From positions 62,001-126,000 of the forward strand of contig NZ_JABUAE010000011.1 of NCBI RefSeq assembly GCF_013314535.1: 64,000 bases of DNA, read 5' to 3'. A model generated the notes under the pieces. The model ran no database searches. It saw only the letters and a list, made by a program, of their open reading frames with translations, and was not told the origin of the DNA. Positions within the stretch are counted from its first letter, which is position 1, and every line of letters starts with the position of its first letter. Of this stretch, positions 19,393 through 29,267 are shown in pieces. Made by a program: the position numbers and the translations under genes. This stretch comes from Bacillus sp. Xin1 (GTDB lineage Bacteria; Bacillota; Bacilli; Bacillales; Bacillaceae_G).

Positions 19393-19784
19393 TAGTAAAA
19401 GAAAAAGGTCACCTATTGCAGTAGGTGATTGAAATTTAAATGGCTTTATAAATTTTGAAATTTATATACGCTTTAATTTGATATTTGAGTTTGGTAAATA
19501 AAATAATTTTTCTATGTCTCACAATCATGTAGCGTAATCCAAAAATTGAAACCCAATAGGGTTTATTTGGTATGCAAATCTTTAAAGAACTTACACTAGA
19601 TCTTTAGAAAAAAGAAAAAATCTCACATGAAATTAAACTTATATAAGCTTAGCTTGATGAGCATGGGGTTGTAATAAGAGACAGTGTATATTTCCTAGTT
19701 GAATGTATGTTTGAGTCATCGTATCAGTTCACCTCTATAAATGAATAAACGGGGAATGAATACCCCACTGATGAAAGCCACACC
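19393..19784. other. Intergenic region containing a dispersed repeat core
   Basis: No gene seen. A small hairpin (CACCTATTGCAGTAGGTG, about 19410-19429) lies near the left. At 19648-19664 is the core CTTAGCTTGATGAGCAT, which recurs at 57298 and 60656. Confidence 0.5.
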
Positions 19785-20177
19785 TTATCTCTCCGTCTCA
19801 AAAAACTCGATCCATTCTCCATCAGGACCAGAGAAGAACATGTAACGCGTTCCATCAGGTAGTGTTTCAATTTCTTCACTTAATAAAAAAGTGACCCCTA
19901 ATTTTTTCAGCCTTTCAATTTCATCTTCTAATGAATCTACTTTAAAGCAAATATGATGTACTTTTCCTTCAGCCGGAAGAGAAGGGTTATAGCCTTCAAT
20001 TAATTCAAGAATTGTTTCTTGTGATTCTTCTACACCTAAAAAAGCAAGCTTTAAGTTTGGATTTGGATGTCCCATACGTTTAATAAGCTTTAGTCCAACA
20101 ACTTTTTCGTAAAATGAAATAGATGTTTCTAAGTTTGCAACCATGAGCCCAACATGTTCGATTCTTCTAACTGGCAT
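19785..20177 (-). CDS. VOC (glyoxalase-fold) family protein
   Basis: A 130-residue protein of the vicinal oxygen chelate superfamily, with two beta-alpha-beta-beta-beta modules. Metal-ligand candidates are H8 (RIEHVGLMV), the Glu of ILELIEGY, H of VHHICFKV and E of GEWIEFFE, the set used by glyoxalase I-like enzymes, so lactoylglutathione-lyase or methylmalonyl-CoA-epimerase-type activity is possible. The ATG at 20177 follows AAGGAAT; the frame is open further upstream but that part is not family-like and overlaps the opposite gene's leader. Confidence 0.87.
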   Translation of the reverse strand: MPVRRIEHVGLMVANLETSISFYEKVVGLKLIKRMGHPNPNLKLAFLGVEESQETILELIEGYNPSLPAEGKVHHICFKVDSLEDEIERLKKLGVTFLLSEEIETLPDGTRYMFFSGPDGEWIEFFETER

Positions 20178-20230
20178 GATCAATTCCTTCTTTCCATAAA
20201 TTTGATATGTATCATAATATTGAAAATTAA

Positions 20231-20264
20231 GAAAATAAGCAAGATATAAATCTTGCTTATTTTC
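20231..20264. repeat. Perfect 14-bp inverted repeat between divergent genes
   Basis: GAAAATAAGCAAGA, a six-base loop TATAAA, and the exact reverse complement. It lies between the VOC gene and the helicase gene, which point away from each other, so it is not at the end of either gene. Confidence 0.8.
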
Positions 20265-20321
20265 TCGCGTTCTATGATATAGTGAGAAAGTATGTTTGGA
20301 GAGAAGGAAGGAGATTATGAT

Positions 20322-22601
20322 ATGAACACAACTTCGCAAACTCCTTCATTAACGGAAACAATGAAAGAGTGGCATCAAGCTTTAGCATATGAAATTAAAC
20401 ATTGGAAAACGATAGGCGGCAGCAAATTATCTATTATAAATGGTCGTTTTTTATATACAGATTATGAGAGTACGGTTTATGTATTTCAGCTTATTTCGGA
20501 AGTGAGCTTACCAGATGGTACACCCATTCGAATTGAATTTGATGGTGAGGAAGCAACCGGAGAAGTACTTTCTGTACATGGATTAGAAATCGAATTGAAA
20601 TTAAATGATTATATACAAGGCGAAATAAGAGAAGCAATTTTATATAGTGAACCATGGCAGTTGTTAGAGCAATTACAAGAACGGTTGAAAGAAATACGAA
20701 AAGATAAGCAAAAGCGTCAGCGGGTAAAACGTCTTTTAGATGGAAAGAGTACGCCAAAGCATATTGAAAAGGTGAAAAACCCGAAGAATGAACTTGCATA
20801 TCGTTCTTTTTATAATGCGACGACATATGTTTGGGGACCACCCGGAACGGGGAAGTCATATAATTTATCACGTATTATTTCGGCGCATTATCAAAAAGGA
20901 AAGTCAGTACTTGTACTCGCGCATAGTAATGCTGCGGTTGATGTATTAATGAGTGAAGTGACAAAGCAAATCGAAAAGAAAGAAAAGTGGACGCCAGGAG
21001 AAATTGTTCGGTATGGATTTAGTCAACATGAACATATACGTAATCATGATACATTGCTAGCTTCTAGATTAGTGGAAACGACGAATGGTTCATGGGGAGA
21101 AGAGAAGCTTTATTTAGAAGAAATGCGTCAAGATCTTCGACAAAAAATCTTATCTTATAAGGCGACTGCTTCTGATAAGAAACGTATGCAAGAAATTGAA
21201 GGCGATCTCAGAAAGCAAAGAGCGAAGATTAAAGAAGTAGAAAGAGAATATATTGAAAATGCACAGGTAATTGGTGCAACGCTATCCAAATGCGCGATTG
21301 ATTCTCTTGTTTATGAACGGACATTTGATTTAATTGTTGTGGATGAAGTAAGTATGGCATATGTGCCACAAATCGCATTAGCTGCTTCTCTTGGTAAAAG
21401 AATTGTCGTTTGTGGTGACTTTTTACAGTTGCCTCCAATTGCGATGGCGAATCATGAACTTGTTAGAAAGTGGTTAGGGGAAGATATGTTTTATCATGCG
21501 GGGATTGTGCAATCGGTAAATAGTTATGAAGCGCATCCGAATTTATTTATGCTACAAGAACAAAGACGTATGCATGCGGATATATCTAAGTTTACAAATT
21601 CATTTATTTATAAAAATAGAGTGTTCGATCATTCTTCTGTTTCAGCAAGGCAAGAATTAGCGAAATTACAGCCATTTGCAAATGAAGCGATTGCTCTATT
21701 TGATACAAGTTTGATGGGAGCTTATTCTTTAAAAGATGCAGCTTCTGGTTCGCGTTTTAATATGATGTCTGGATTACTTGCGATGCAGATGATTTTAATC
21801 GGATTGTTAGACGGTGTTCAATCGATTGGAGTTGTTACGCCATATCGCGCGCAGTCCCGTTTCTTATCAACATGTATAAGAGAAATATTGCAAAAAACAA
21901 AGTATCGAAATGCACCTGTTCTCGCAGCGACAGTGCATAAATTTCAAGGGTCCGAACGAGATATGATGATATTTGATACAGTAGATAGTTATCCGCAAGA
22001 AAGACCTGGTGTATTATTCTTTGATCATAAAAACCATCGTCTTGTCAACGTTGCGGTAACGAGGGCGAGAGGGAAATTTATTCAGTTATCGGATTGCCAG
22101 TACATGCGGAAAAATCTTTCGAGAAAGCAAGCGTTATCTAATTTAACTTCTCATATAGAAAGACACGGAAATGTATATGATCGCAGGGCATCACGTCCAT
22201 TGTTAGAAAGAAAAATTACAAAACGCCTGCGCTGGTTTATGCAAATGAATTTGGAAGAGACGAAAGTATTATTAAAAGATATTCTATCAGCAAAACAAAA
22301 AATTATTATGTCGCTTCCAAGTACAAGACAAGTAGATAAAAGAGTATGGCAGGCATTAATGCGGACAGAGGCGCAAGTCACAATATATAGCGATGGACCC
22401 ATTCCATTAAAAAATGTGAGAGTACAAAGGCAAAATAAATCACTCCCATTTGTATGTATTGATGATGAAATCTTTTGGGTAGGTGCTCCGTTAACAGCGC
22501 AAATGATGTTTGAAGGAAGTCCAGAATTCCCTTATATATGTGCAAGATTACAAGCGCCTGAAACAATTGGCGTTTTAAAAGGATTTTTAGATATTCAGTA
22601 A
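20322..22601 (+). CDS. SF1-type DNA/RNA helicase with C-terminal PLD-like region
   Basis: A 759-residue superfamily 1 helicase of the IGHMBP2/Upf1/Dna2-like group. Walker A GPPGTGKS is at residues 172-179, the DE box is in LIVVDEVSMA, then GDFLQLPP, QRRM, and motifs V-VI TVHKFQGSERDMMIFD and NVAVTRARGKFI. A charged coiled coil (about 255-320) is inserted between the first motifs. The last 150 residues resemble a phospholipase-D-like or regulatory module (DDEIFWVGAP). The ATG at 20322 follows GGAAGGAG; an ATG at 20292 has none. The gene is monocistronic and diverges from the VOC gene. Confidence 0.87.
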   Translation: MNTTSQTPSLTETMKEWHQALAYEIKHWKTIGGSKLSIINGRFLYTDYESTVYVFQLISEVSLPDGTPIRIEFDGEEATGEVLSVHGLEIELKLNDYIQGEIREAILYSEPWQLLEQLQERLKEIRKDKQKRQRVKRLLDGKSTPKHIEKVKNPKNELAYRSFYNATTYVWGPPGTGKSYNLSRIISAHYQKGKSVLVLAHSNAAVDVLMSEVTKQIEKKEKWTPGEIVRYGFSQHEHIRNHDTLLASRLVETTNGSWGEEKLYLEEMRQDLRQKILSYKATASDKKRMQEIEGDLRKQRAKIKEVEREYIENAQVIGATLSKCAIDSLVYERTFDLIVVDEVSMAYVPQIALAASLGKRIVVCGDFLQLPPIAMANHELVRKWLGEDMFYHAGIVQSVNSYEAHPNLFMLQEQRRMHADISKFTNSFIYKNRVFDHSSVSARQELAKLQPFANEAIALFDTSLMGAYSLKDAASGSRFNMMSGLLAMQMILIGLLDGVQSIGVVTPYRAQSRFLSTCIREILQKTKYRNAPVLAATVHKFQGSERDMMIFDTVDSYPQERPGVLFFDHKNHRLVNVAVTRARGKFIQLSDCQYMRKNLSRKQALSNLTSHIERHGNVYDRRASRPLLERKITKRLRWFMQMNLEETKVLLKDILSAKQKIIMSLPSTRQVDKRVWQALMRTEAQVTIYSDGPIPLKNVRVQRQNKSLPFVCIDDEIFWVGAPLTAQMMFEGSPEFPYICARLQAPETIGVLKGFLDIQ

Positions 22602-22618
22602 AATCGGATCGGAATTCC

Positions 22619-22647
22619 TTGACATTTAGTTGGAATAAAATTAGAAT
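22619..22647 (+). promoter_or_regulatory. Sigma-A promoter for the SAM riboswitch transcript
   Basis: TTGACA (22619-22624), a 17-base spacer and TAGAAT (22642-22647), about 40 bases before the riboswitch; nearly consensus. Confidence 0.8.
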
Positions 22648-22688
22648 GAAAATAATTTAATATAATTTTATGAAAATAAAAACAATTT

Positions 22689-22857
22689 TCTTATCAAGAG
22701 AGGTAGAGGGACTGGCCCTATGAAACCTCGGCAGCGGATTCACTATGAATACTGTGCCAATTCCAGCAAGTGAAAGACTTGAAAGATAAGAAAGAAGGCA
22801 TTTTTGAATCTGTATTTTTTAAAGCCTCTTTCTATCTTTTAGAGAGAGGCTTTTTTA
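22689..22857 (+). ncRNA. SAM-I riboswitch (S-box) with terminator
   Basis: The aptamer runs from about 22689 (TCTTATCAAGAG) to 22794 (GATAAGAA), closing helix P1. Diagnostic blocks are AGAGAGGTAGAGGGACTGGC, CCTATGAAACCTCGGCAGC and CCAATTCCAGCAAGTG. The expression platform is a strong terminator at 22821-22857 (AAAGCCTCTTTCT / AGAGAGAGGCTTTTTT). High SAM should therefore stop transcription of the M20 amidohydrolase gene that follows, linking it to methionine or cysteine supply. Confidence 0.95.
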
Positions 22858-22885
22858 TATGTAAATTTAAAGGAGGAATAGGAAA

Positions 22886-24088
22886 ATGACAACAAAACAA
22901 GTAACGTCACACCGAAATATCATTACTGAAAGCATAGAAAGAAATAAAGAGAAGTATGTAAAAACAAGTCATGATATTCATGCGAACCCTGAAATTGGTA
23001 ATCAAGAATTTTTTGCATCAAGAACATTAAGCTTATTACTAGGAAGTGCAGGTTTTCAACTGCAACACAATATAGCAGGACATGAAACAGGTTTTATCGC
23101 ACGGAAAAGCTCAGGGAAACAAGGACCTACAATTGCCTTTTTAGCGGAGTATGATGCTTTGCCTGGATTAGGTCATGCTTGTGGTCATAATTTAATTGGC
23201 ACAATAAGTGTTGCGGCAGCCATTGCATTATCAGAAACAATTGAAGAAATTGGCGGTGAAATCGTCGTATTTGGAACACCAGCAGAAGAAGGTGGTCCAA
23301 ATGGAAGTGCAAAAGCAAGTTATGTGAAAGCAGGGTTGTTTAACGGTATCGATGCAGCTCTTATGATTCACCCAAGCGGAAAGACAGCAACGACAAGTCC
23401 GTCACTTGCGGTTGATCCACTTGATTTTCATTTTTATGGAAAGGCTGCACATGCGGCAGCGTCACCAGAGGAAGGAATTAATGCCTTAGATGCGATTATT
23501 CAGCTTTACAATGGGATTAATGCACTTCGCCAACAACTTCCAGCAGATGTGAAAATTCATGGTGTCATTACTGAAGGTGGAAAGGCACCGAATATTATTC
23601 CTGATTACGCAGCAGCTCGCTTTTTCATTCGCGCAGCAACACGCATTAGATGTGCTGAAGTGACAGAAAAAGTACGAAACATTGCGCAAGGTGCAGCGCT
23701 GGCTACAGGAACAACAGTAAAAATCAATCAGTTCCAAAATGAAATTGATGAATTATTAGTGACAAAAACATTTAATGAAGTGATTGCTGAGGAATTAGAA
23801 AACCTCGGTGAAGATGTAAGTCGTAAAGAGAGACTTGGAATCGGTTCAACAGATGCAGGGAATGTGAGTCAAGTCGTACCAACGATTCACCCTTATATCA
23901 AAATTGGTCCAGATGATTTAATTGCTCATACGAATGAATTTAGAGAAGCAGCTCGTTCAGAACTTGGAGACAAAGCATTAATTACATCCGCAAAAGCATT
24001 AGCATATGCAGCATACAGATTAATTACTGAAGAAGGAACGCTTGCTCAAATTAAGGAAGAATTTAAAGAGGCGCAGCGAAATCATTGA
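22886..24088 (+). CDS. M20 metallohydrolase under SAM-riboswitch control
   Basis: A 400-residue M20-family peptidase/amidohydrolase related to AbgB/YxeP-type proteins. Metal-binding segments are FLAEYDALPGLGHACGHN (near 84-101), GTPAEEGGPNG (near 130) and a C-terminal H in VPTIHPYIKIG. The AAGGAGG site is ideal. Because an S-box leader controls it, the substrate is probably an N-acylated or otherwise blocked sulfur amino acid or a dipeptide; this is inference from regulation. It is monocistronic, with a terminator after it. Confidence 0.9.
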   Translation: MTTKQVTSHRNIITESIERNKEKYVKTSHDIHANPEIGNQEFFASRTLSLLLGSAGFQLQHNIAGHETGFIARKSSGKQGPTIAFLAEYDALPGLGHACGHNLIGTISVAAAIALSETIEEIGGEIVVFGTPAEEGGPNGSAKASYVKAGLFNGIDAALMIHPSGKTATTSPSLAVDPLDFHFYGKAAHAAASPEEGINALDAIIQLYNGINALRQQLPADVKIHGVITEGGKAPNIIPDYAAARFFIRAATRIRCAEVTEKVRNIAQGAALATGTTVKINQFQNEIDELLVTKTFNEVIAEELENLGEDVSRKERLGIGSTDAGNVSQVVPTIHPYIKIGPDDLIAHTNEFREAARSELGDKALITSAKALAYAAYRLITEEGTLAQIKEEFKEAQRNH

Positions 24089-24136
24089 TGTAGAAATATA
24101 ATTGGTTAGACCTTGGTATTGAAAAAATGATAGTGA

Positions 24137-24174
24137 AAGGAGCCTGCTGTTTATTTAGTAGGCTCCTTATTTTT
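24137..24174 (+). terminator. Terminator after the riboswitch-controlled M20 gene
   Basis: Stem AAGGAGCCT / AGGCTCCTT followed by ATTTTT. The region to 24331 shows no gene. Confidence 0.8.
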
Positions 24175-24331
24175 AGTTTCACTTCATCCTCTTATTTGAC
24201 AAATATAATTAGATGTCAGAGTAAAGATAATAAATTATCGCTTATAAAGAAGTTTATTAATAGAAAGAGTAGGTGCTTGGATACAGTTATAATCTGTGAA
24301 AAATAGGATGACTAAATACTAGTATTAGATT

Positions 24332-25399
<1,068 letters not shown>

Positions 25400-25598
25400 T
25401 TATACATTCTCTTATTACTTTATGGTACAAGACAATTGGTTGTTCTAGCCATTCGCCTTTAAGGATAAAAAGTAGAGCTTTTACCTATTTTGTGTTTGGT
25501 ATTTGGAAAAGGGTGCTCGATTACTCACAACGGTAGGAGCTTTTTCGTAACATATGTTGAAGAGGGTTGTATTCTTTGTGAAATGGAGGGATTATCGT

Positions 25599-26744
25599 AT
25601 GAAAATTGCAATAATATCTACTGAAAAACTACCTGTACCAGCAATACGAGGAGGAGCTATTCAAATTTATATGGATTCCGTTGCTTCTATTATTGCTTCA
25701 AAAGGAAAAGATGTGACAATTATTTCGATACATGATCCGGATTTGAAAGATTTTGAAAAAAGAGAAGGTGTTCGGTATATACGTTTTTCAGAAGATGAGT
25801 ATGTTCCTCGTATTGTTGAACATATAAGCAAGGAACATTATGATGTAGTTCATTTATGTAATCGTCCAAACTGGATAAAAGTTTTATACGATGCTGCACC
25901 AAAAACAAAATTTGTATTAAGTGTGCATAATGAGATGTTTGCATATGAAAAGATAAGTGATGAGGAAGGGGAGGCATGTCTTTCAGTCGTTTCAAAAATT
26001 GTAACAGTAAGTGATTATATTGGTAAGACAATTACTTCTCGTTTCCCAGCAGCGAAAAATAAGACAAAGACAGTATATTCGGGTGTAGATTTAGATCAAT
26101 ATACTCCTGCTTGGACAGCGAGGGGGAAAGAAGTAAGAAGAGATGTTCAAAAAGAGTTGAATTTACAGAATAAAAAAGTAGTTTTATTTGTTGGTCGATT
26201 GAGTAAAGTAAAGGGGCCTCATTTATTGCTACAAGCACTTCCCAAAATTATTGAACAGCACCCAGATATTATGATGGTTTTTATTGGGTCAAAATGGTTT
26301 GGGGATGATAACTTAAATAATTATGTGAAGCATTTGTATACATTAGGAGCGATGTATAAAGAACATGTAACTTTTATTAAATTCGTAAAGCCGAAGGATA
26401 TACCGACTCTCTATGCGATGTCAGATCTTTTCGTTTGTTCTTCACAGTGGCAAGAGCCGCTAGCTAGGGTGCATTATGAAGCGATGGCTGCAGGTTTACC
26501 TATTATTACAAGTAACCGGGGGGGTAACCCAGAAGTAATCGTTGAAGGGAAAAATGGTAATATTGTGCATGACTTCGAGAATCCTGATGCATATGCTGAA
26601 AAGATTATTAATCTACTAAATAATAGAAGCAAGTGTGAACAAATGGGAAGAAATGGACGATTAACAGTTGAGAAGGATTTTAGTTGGAACCGTGTTGCTA
26701 TGAATTTACTTGGAGTATATGAAGAAGTATCTAGAAAGAAGTAA
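25599..26744 (+). CDS. cotSA: CotSA-like glycosyltransferase (GT4), spore coat
   Basis: A 381-residue family 4 glycosyltransferase resembling B. subtilis CotSA. The N-terminal domain begins MKIAIISTEKLPVP and has a GGAIQIYM acceptor-side loop. The C-terminal nucleotide-sugar domain has VVLFVGRLSKVKGPHLLLQA near residue 190 and the E-x7-E-like segment EPLARVHYEAMAAGLP near 295. The ATG at 25599 follows GGAGGGATT. The next gene is CotS-like, the same pairing as cotSA-cotS in B. subtilis, so a coat location is likely. The sugar it transfers is unknown. Confidence 0.85.
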   Translation: MKIAIISTEKLPVPAIRGGAIQIYMDSVASIIASKGKDVTIISIHDPDLKDFEKREGVRYIRFSEDEYVPRIVEHISKEHYDVVHLCNRPNWIKVLYDAAPKTKFVLSVHNEMFAYEKISDEEGEACLSVVSKIVTVSDYIGKTITSRFPAAKNKTKTVYSGVDLDQYTPAWTARGKEVRRDVQKELNLQNKKVVLFVGRLSKVKGPHLLLQALPKIIEQHPDIMMVFIGSKWFGDDNLNNYVKHLYTLGAMYKEHVTFIKFVKPKDIPTLYAMSDLFVCSSQWQEPLARVHYEAMAAGLPIITSNRGGNPEVIVEGKNGNIVHDFENPDAYAEKIINLLNNRSKCEQMGRNGRLTVEKDFSWNRVAMNLLGVYEEVSRKK

Positions 26745-26760
26745 GAGAGGATGAGGGGAA

Positions 26761-27819
26761 TTGGGCGAGGAAACTAGATTAGACTACGAGCATTTAGAGA
26801 AAGTGCTTCAATTTTATCCATTTGAGCTGAATAATATTACGTTACAATCAAGCAGAAGTGGAAGAACAATTTGGGAAGTAGAAACAAATGAAGGAGTAAA
26901 AATATTAAAACAAGCACACATGAATCCAAAAAGAATGTTATTTGTTGCAGGAGCACATCTACACCTTTTAAACAATGGTTTGCCAATTACAAAGCTTCAT
27001 AAGACGAAGAGAGGGGCTTTCTGTATTGGGGCTGGTGAATATTCATATGTACTATATGATAAACATCAAGGAAAGGAAATCATTTATTATAGTAAAGAAC
27101 AACTAGAAAAGGTGCTTATATATGCAGGGCAATTTCAACGAGCATCAGAGGGGTATATTTCAGAACCAGAAAGCAAAATACGAAGTCGGTTAGGAAAGTG
27201 GCATAAGTTGTATAGATGGAAATTACAAGAATTAGAAGGTAATAAGAAGATTGCTCTTTCTTTTCAAAATGATCCATTTTCAGTCATGTTTTTAGAGTAT
27301 GCGGATAAGATGTTAGCGCGTGGGAAGAAAGCATTACAAGAAATTGATGAGCCATACTATAGCCAATGGACAAAGGAAGTTATTGCATCAAAAGGTTTTT
27401 GTCAACAAGATTTTACTTTAGCGAGATTTACAGAAATGGAAGACACTGTTTTTATGAAGGAGTTACATTCCATTACTAATGATTTACCAGTTCGAGATTT
27501 ACGTATTATTTTAAATAAAGTAATGAAAAAAATGTCAGTATGGGATACTGACTTTGCTGTTCATATGTTAAAAGCATATGATTCTGAGAATCCATTGTCA
27601 CAAGAACAATATCGCATTCTTTGGACAGAGTTATCATTCCCACATTCATTTTGTGCGATTGCTCATAAATATTACTTGGCTCAGAAAAGATCTTGGTCTG
27701 ATGAAAAATATATTTGGGCATTACAAAATATTATTGCTTTGGAGGAGTCAAAAGAGGAATTTTTACAAAATTTTTCTGATGTTTTTCATGCAATCAAAAG
27801 TGGAAACGGAGGGAAATAA
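26761..27819 (+). CDS. CotS-family coat protein lacking kinase catalytic residues (pseudokinase)
   Basis: A 352-residue CotS-family protein starting at TTG after GAGGATGAGGGG. It aligns with the 24.3-kb CotS-like protein around DLPVRDLRIIL, but the catalytic sites differ. The HQDYGTGN loop is QQDFTLAR here (residues 215-222, so the His and Asn are lost), and the metal-binding DLD is ELH (residues 234-236). It is therefore probably a structural or scaffold coat protein. It is co-transcribed with the CotSA-like gene (16-base gap) and the following gene. Confidence 0.82.
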   Translation: MGEETRLDYEHLEKVLQFYPFELNNITLQSSRSGRTIWEVETNEGVKILKQAHMNPKRMLFVAGAHLHLLNNGLPITKLHKTKRGAFCIGAGEYSYVLYDKHQGKEIIYYSKEQLEKVLIYAGQFQRASEGYISEPESKIRSRLGKWHKLYRWKLQELEGNKKIALSFQNDPFSVMFLEYADKMLARGKKALQEIDEPYYSQWTKEVIASKGFCQQDFTLARFTEMEDTVFMKELHSITNDLPVRDLRIILNKVMKKMSVWDTDFAVHMLKAYDSENPLSQEQYRILWTELSFPHSFCAIAHKYYLAQKRSWSDEKYIWALQNIIALEESKEEFLQNFSDVFHAIKSGNGGK

Positions 27820-27820
27820 A

Positions 27821-28459
27821 ATGAACTATAAACAGGAGAAAATGGTTATCCCACTTTTGGACCTAGACAAATTTATTTTTTCTCCACCAGGTCCAATGGG
27901 ATGGGCTCTTTCAGAATATGAACAAACGATGAATAAACCTCAAGATATTGTTTTAAATGAACTATCTGTAGTAGAAAATTTAGCAGCTGTTAAACAAGAA
28001 GAATTGGTTGAATTACCAACAATTAGATTTCTCGATTCAAAAGAGGAGGAACATAATCAAGAAATTGCAACAAGTGAGGAGTTAGTAGAGGCGGTAAATG
28101 AAGAAGTAAATACTGAGATAAATGAAGAAGTAACGGATGAAATAATTGAATTGGAAGAGAATGAGGAGTTAGTTTCGCTTGAACCGGAAAAACCAAAACT
28201 AAAAATCAAGATTATTGCACCTGATCAACCGGTAGCTCCAAGGCTAATAGATGGTAGTAATGCCGAGGTAAATGAAAAAGTAAGTAATGAGGTAAACGGT
28301 GAAGTAACGGATGAAATAATTGAATTGGAAGAGAATGAGGAGTTAGTTTCGCTTGAACCGGAAAAATCGAAACTAAAAATCAAGATCATTGCGCCTGATC
28401 AACCAGTAGCTCCAAAGCTAATGGCAGGTGTTGAAATTTCCAAAAAGAAAAAGAAGTAA
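27821..28459 (+). CDS. Acidic spore-cluster protein with internal duplication
   Basis: A 212-residue protein I do not recognise. The first 35 residues (PLLDLDKFIFSPPGPMGWAL) look like a folded or binding segment. The rest is Glu-rich with two almost identical 41-residue units, each VTDEIIELEENEEL followed by a Lys-rich KLKIKIIAPDQPVAP strand; the DNA copies are at 28127-28248 and 28301-28422. It ends in KKKKK. The ATG overlaps the preceding gene's end region (TAAAATG), with GGAGGG upstream, so it belongs to the coat operon. Alternating acidic and basic blocks suggest an assembly or linker protein. Confidence 0.75.
   Translation: MNYKQEKMVIPLLDLDKFIFSPPGPMGWALSEYEQTMNKPQDIVLNELSVVENLAAVKQEELVELPTIRFLDSKEEEHNQEIATSEELVEAVNEEVNTEINEEVTDEIIELEENEELVSLEPEKPKLKIKIIAPDQPVAPRLIDGSNAEVNEKVSNEVNGEVTDEIIELEENEELVSLEPEKSKLKIKIIAPDQPVAPKLMAGVEISKKKKK
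28127..28422 (+). repeat. Two 122-bp direct repeats inside the acidic coat-cluster gene
   Basis: Units at 28127-28248 and 28301-28422, differing at only a few bases, separated by 52 bases. The offset is 174 bases (58 codons), so gain or loss of a unit keeps the frame. Confidence 0.9.
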
Positions 28460-28504
28460 AGAGAAAAAGTCCGCAAGTATATCAATCTTTTTATATCTGT
28501 TTAA

Positions 28505-28513
28505 CATACTATA
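28505..28513 (+). promoter_or_regulatory. Possible sporulation sigma factor (SigE/SigK) -10 element
   Basis: CATACTATA fits the CATAnnnTA -10 pattern of mother-cell sigma factors and lies about 40 bases before the start of the acidic repeat gene. I could not find a convincing -35. Confidence 0.35.
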
Positions 28514-28544
28514 TTTATGAAACTATAGTGAAGGAGGTTTATCA

Positions 28545-29069
28545 ATGTCTGAAGTGAAAAAAGCAGAAATAAAGTTGAATTTTGAAAAAGGTTTTAACTT
28601 TGATTCAGGAAATGATTTAGAGGAAGCTTTAAGAGTTATAATTGATGCAATTCAATCTGGATCACATGATGGTATAGAAGTCGAATTTCAGTATGTAGAT
28701 GAGTCAGAGGTGAATTTCACTAACGAAGAAGAAGACGGAGAAGAAGAAGAAGACGGAGAAGAAGAAGAAGACGGAGAAGAAGAAGAAGACGGAGAAGAAG
28801 AAGAAGACGGAGAAGAAGAAGAAGACGGAGAAGAAGAAGACGGAGAAGAAGAAGACGGAGAAGAAGAAGACGGAGAAGAAGAAGACGGAGAAGAAGAAGA
28901 AGACGGAGAAGAAGATGAAGATGAAGAAGATGAAGAAGACGGAGAAGAAGAAGATGAAGAAGACGGGGAAGAAGAAGATGAAGAAGATGAAGAAGAAGAA
29001 GAAGAAGAAGAAGAAGAAGAAGATGGCGATGACGACGAAGAAGACGAAGACGAAGAAGATGAAGAATAA
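28545..29069 (+). CDS. Highly acidic Glu/Asp-Gly repeat protein, spore-surface cluster
   Basis: A 174-residue protein. Residues 1-58 form a normal-looking domain (KKAEIKLNFEKGFNFDSG, ALRVIIDAIQSG, IEVEFQYV). Residues 60-174 consist almost only of Glu, Asp and Gly in units such as GEEEED and GEEED. The DNA under them is a purine-only 15-18-base repeat. AAGGAGG precedes the ATG. Such tails bind divalent cations and water. Its place after the CotS operon suggests a spore coat or exosporium component. The repeat number probably varies between strains. Confidence 0.8.
   Translation: MSEVKKAEIKLNFEKGFNFDSGNDLEEALRVIIDAIQSGSHDGIEVEFQYVDESEVNFTNEEEDGEEEEDGEEEEDGEEEEDGEEEEDGEEEEDGEEEDGEEEDGEEEDGEEEDGEEEEDGEEDEDEEDEEDGEEEDEEDGEEEDEEDEEEEEEEEEEEDGDDDEEDEDEEDEE
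28723..29066 (+). repeat. Purine-only GAA/GAC/GGA microsatellite-like tandem repeat
   Basis: About 340 bases made almost only of GAA, GAC, GAT and GGA codons. At the left five to six 18-base units (GGAGAAGAAGAAGAAGAC) are followed by 15-base units and then GAA runs. The plus strand has an extended polypurine tract. Confidence 0.9.
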
Positions 29070-29103
29070 AATAATCCCCCCTAATAAGGGGGGATTATTT
29101 TAT
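29070..29103 (+). terminator. Strong, possibly bidirectional terminator
   Basis: Perfect 12-bp stem AATAATCCCCCC / GGGGGGATTATT with a six-base loop and TTTTATT, directly after the stop of the acidic gene. A-rich sequence on the left also allows use from the other side. Confidence 0.92.
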
Positions 29104-29267
29104 TGCAGATTATTTGAATGGAGTTTGAGAAGTAATAGTGGTTATTACAATTTTTCGTACATAGATTCTAGTCTATCAGCTGGGCTGGATATTGAAACTT
29201 GGATGATTTTACTTCTAATTGCTAGAGAGAGCAACTTTTCTGTACATAAATATGATACTTTCATAAG

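Noticed and set aside
28723-29066. Regular direct repeats resembling a CRISPR array
   Set aside because: The units are contiguous, encode Glu/Asp/Gly and have no unique spacers; no cas genes are in the window.
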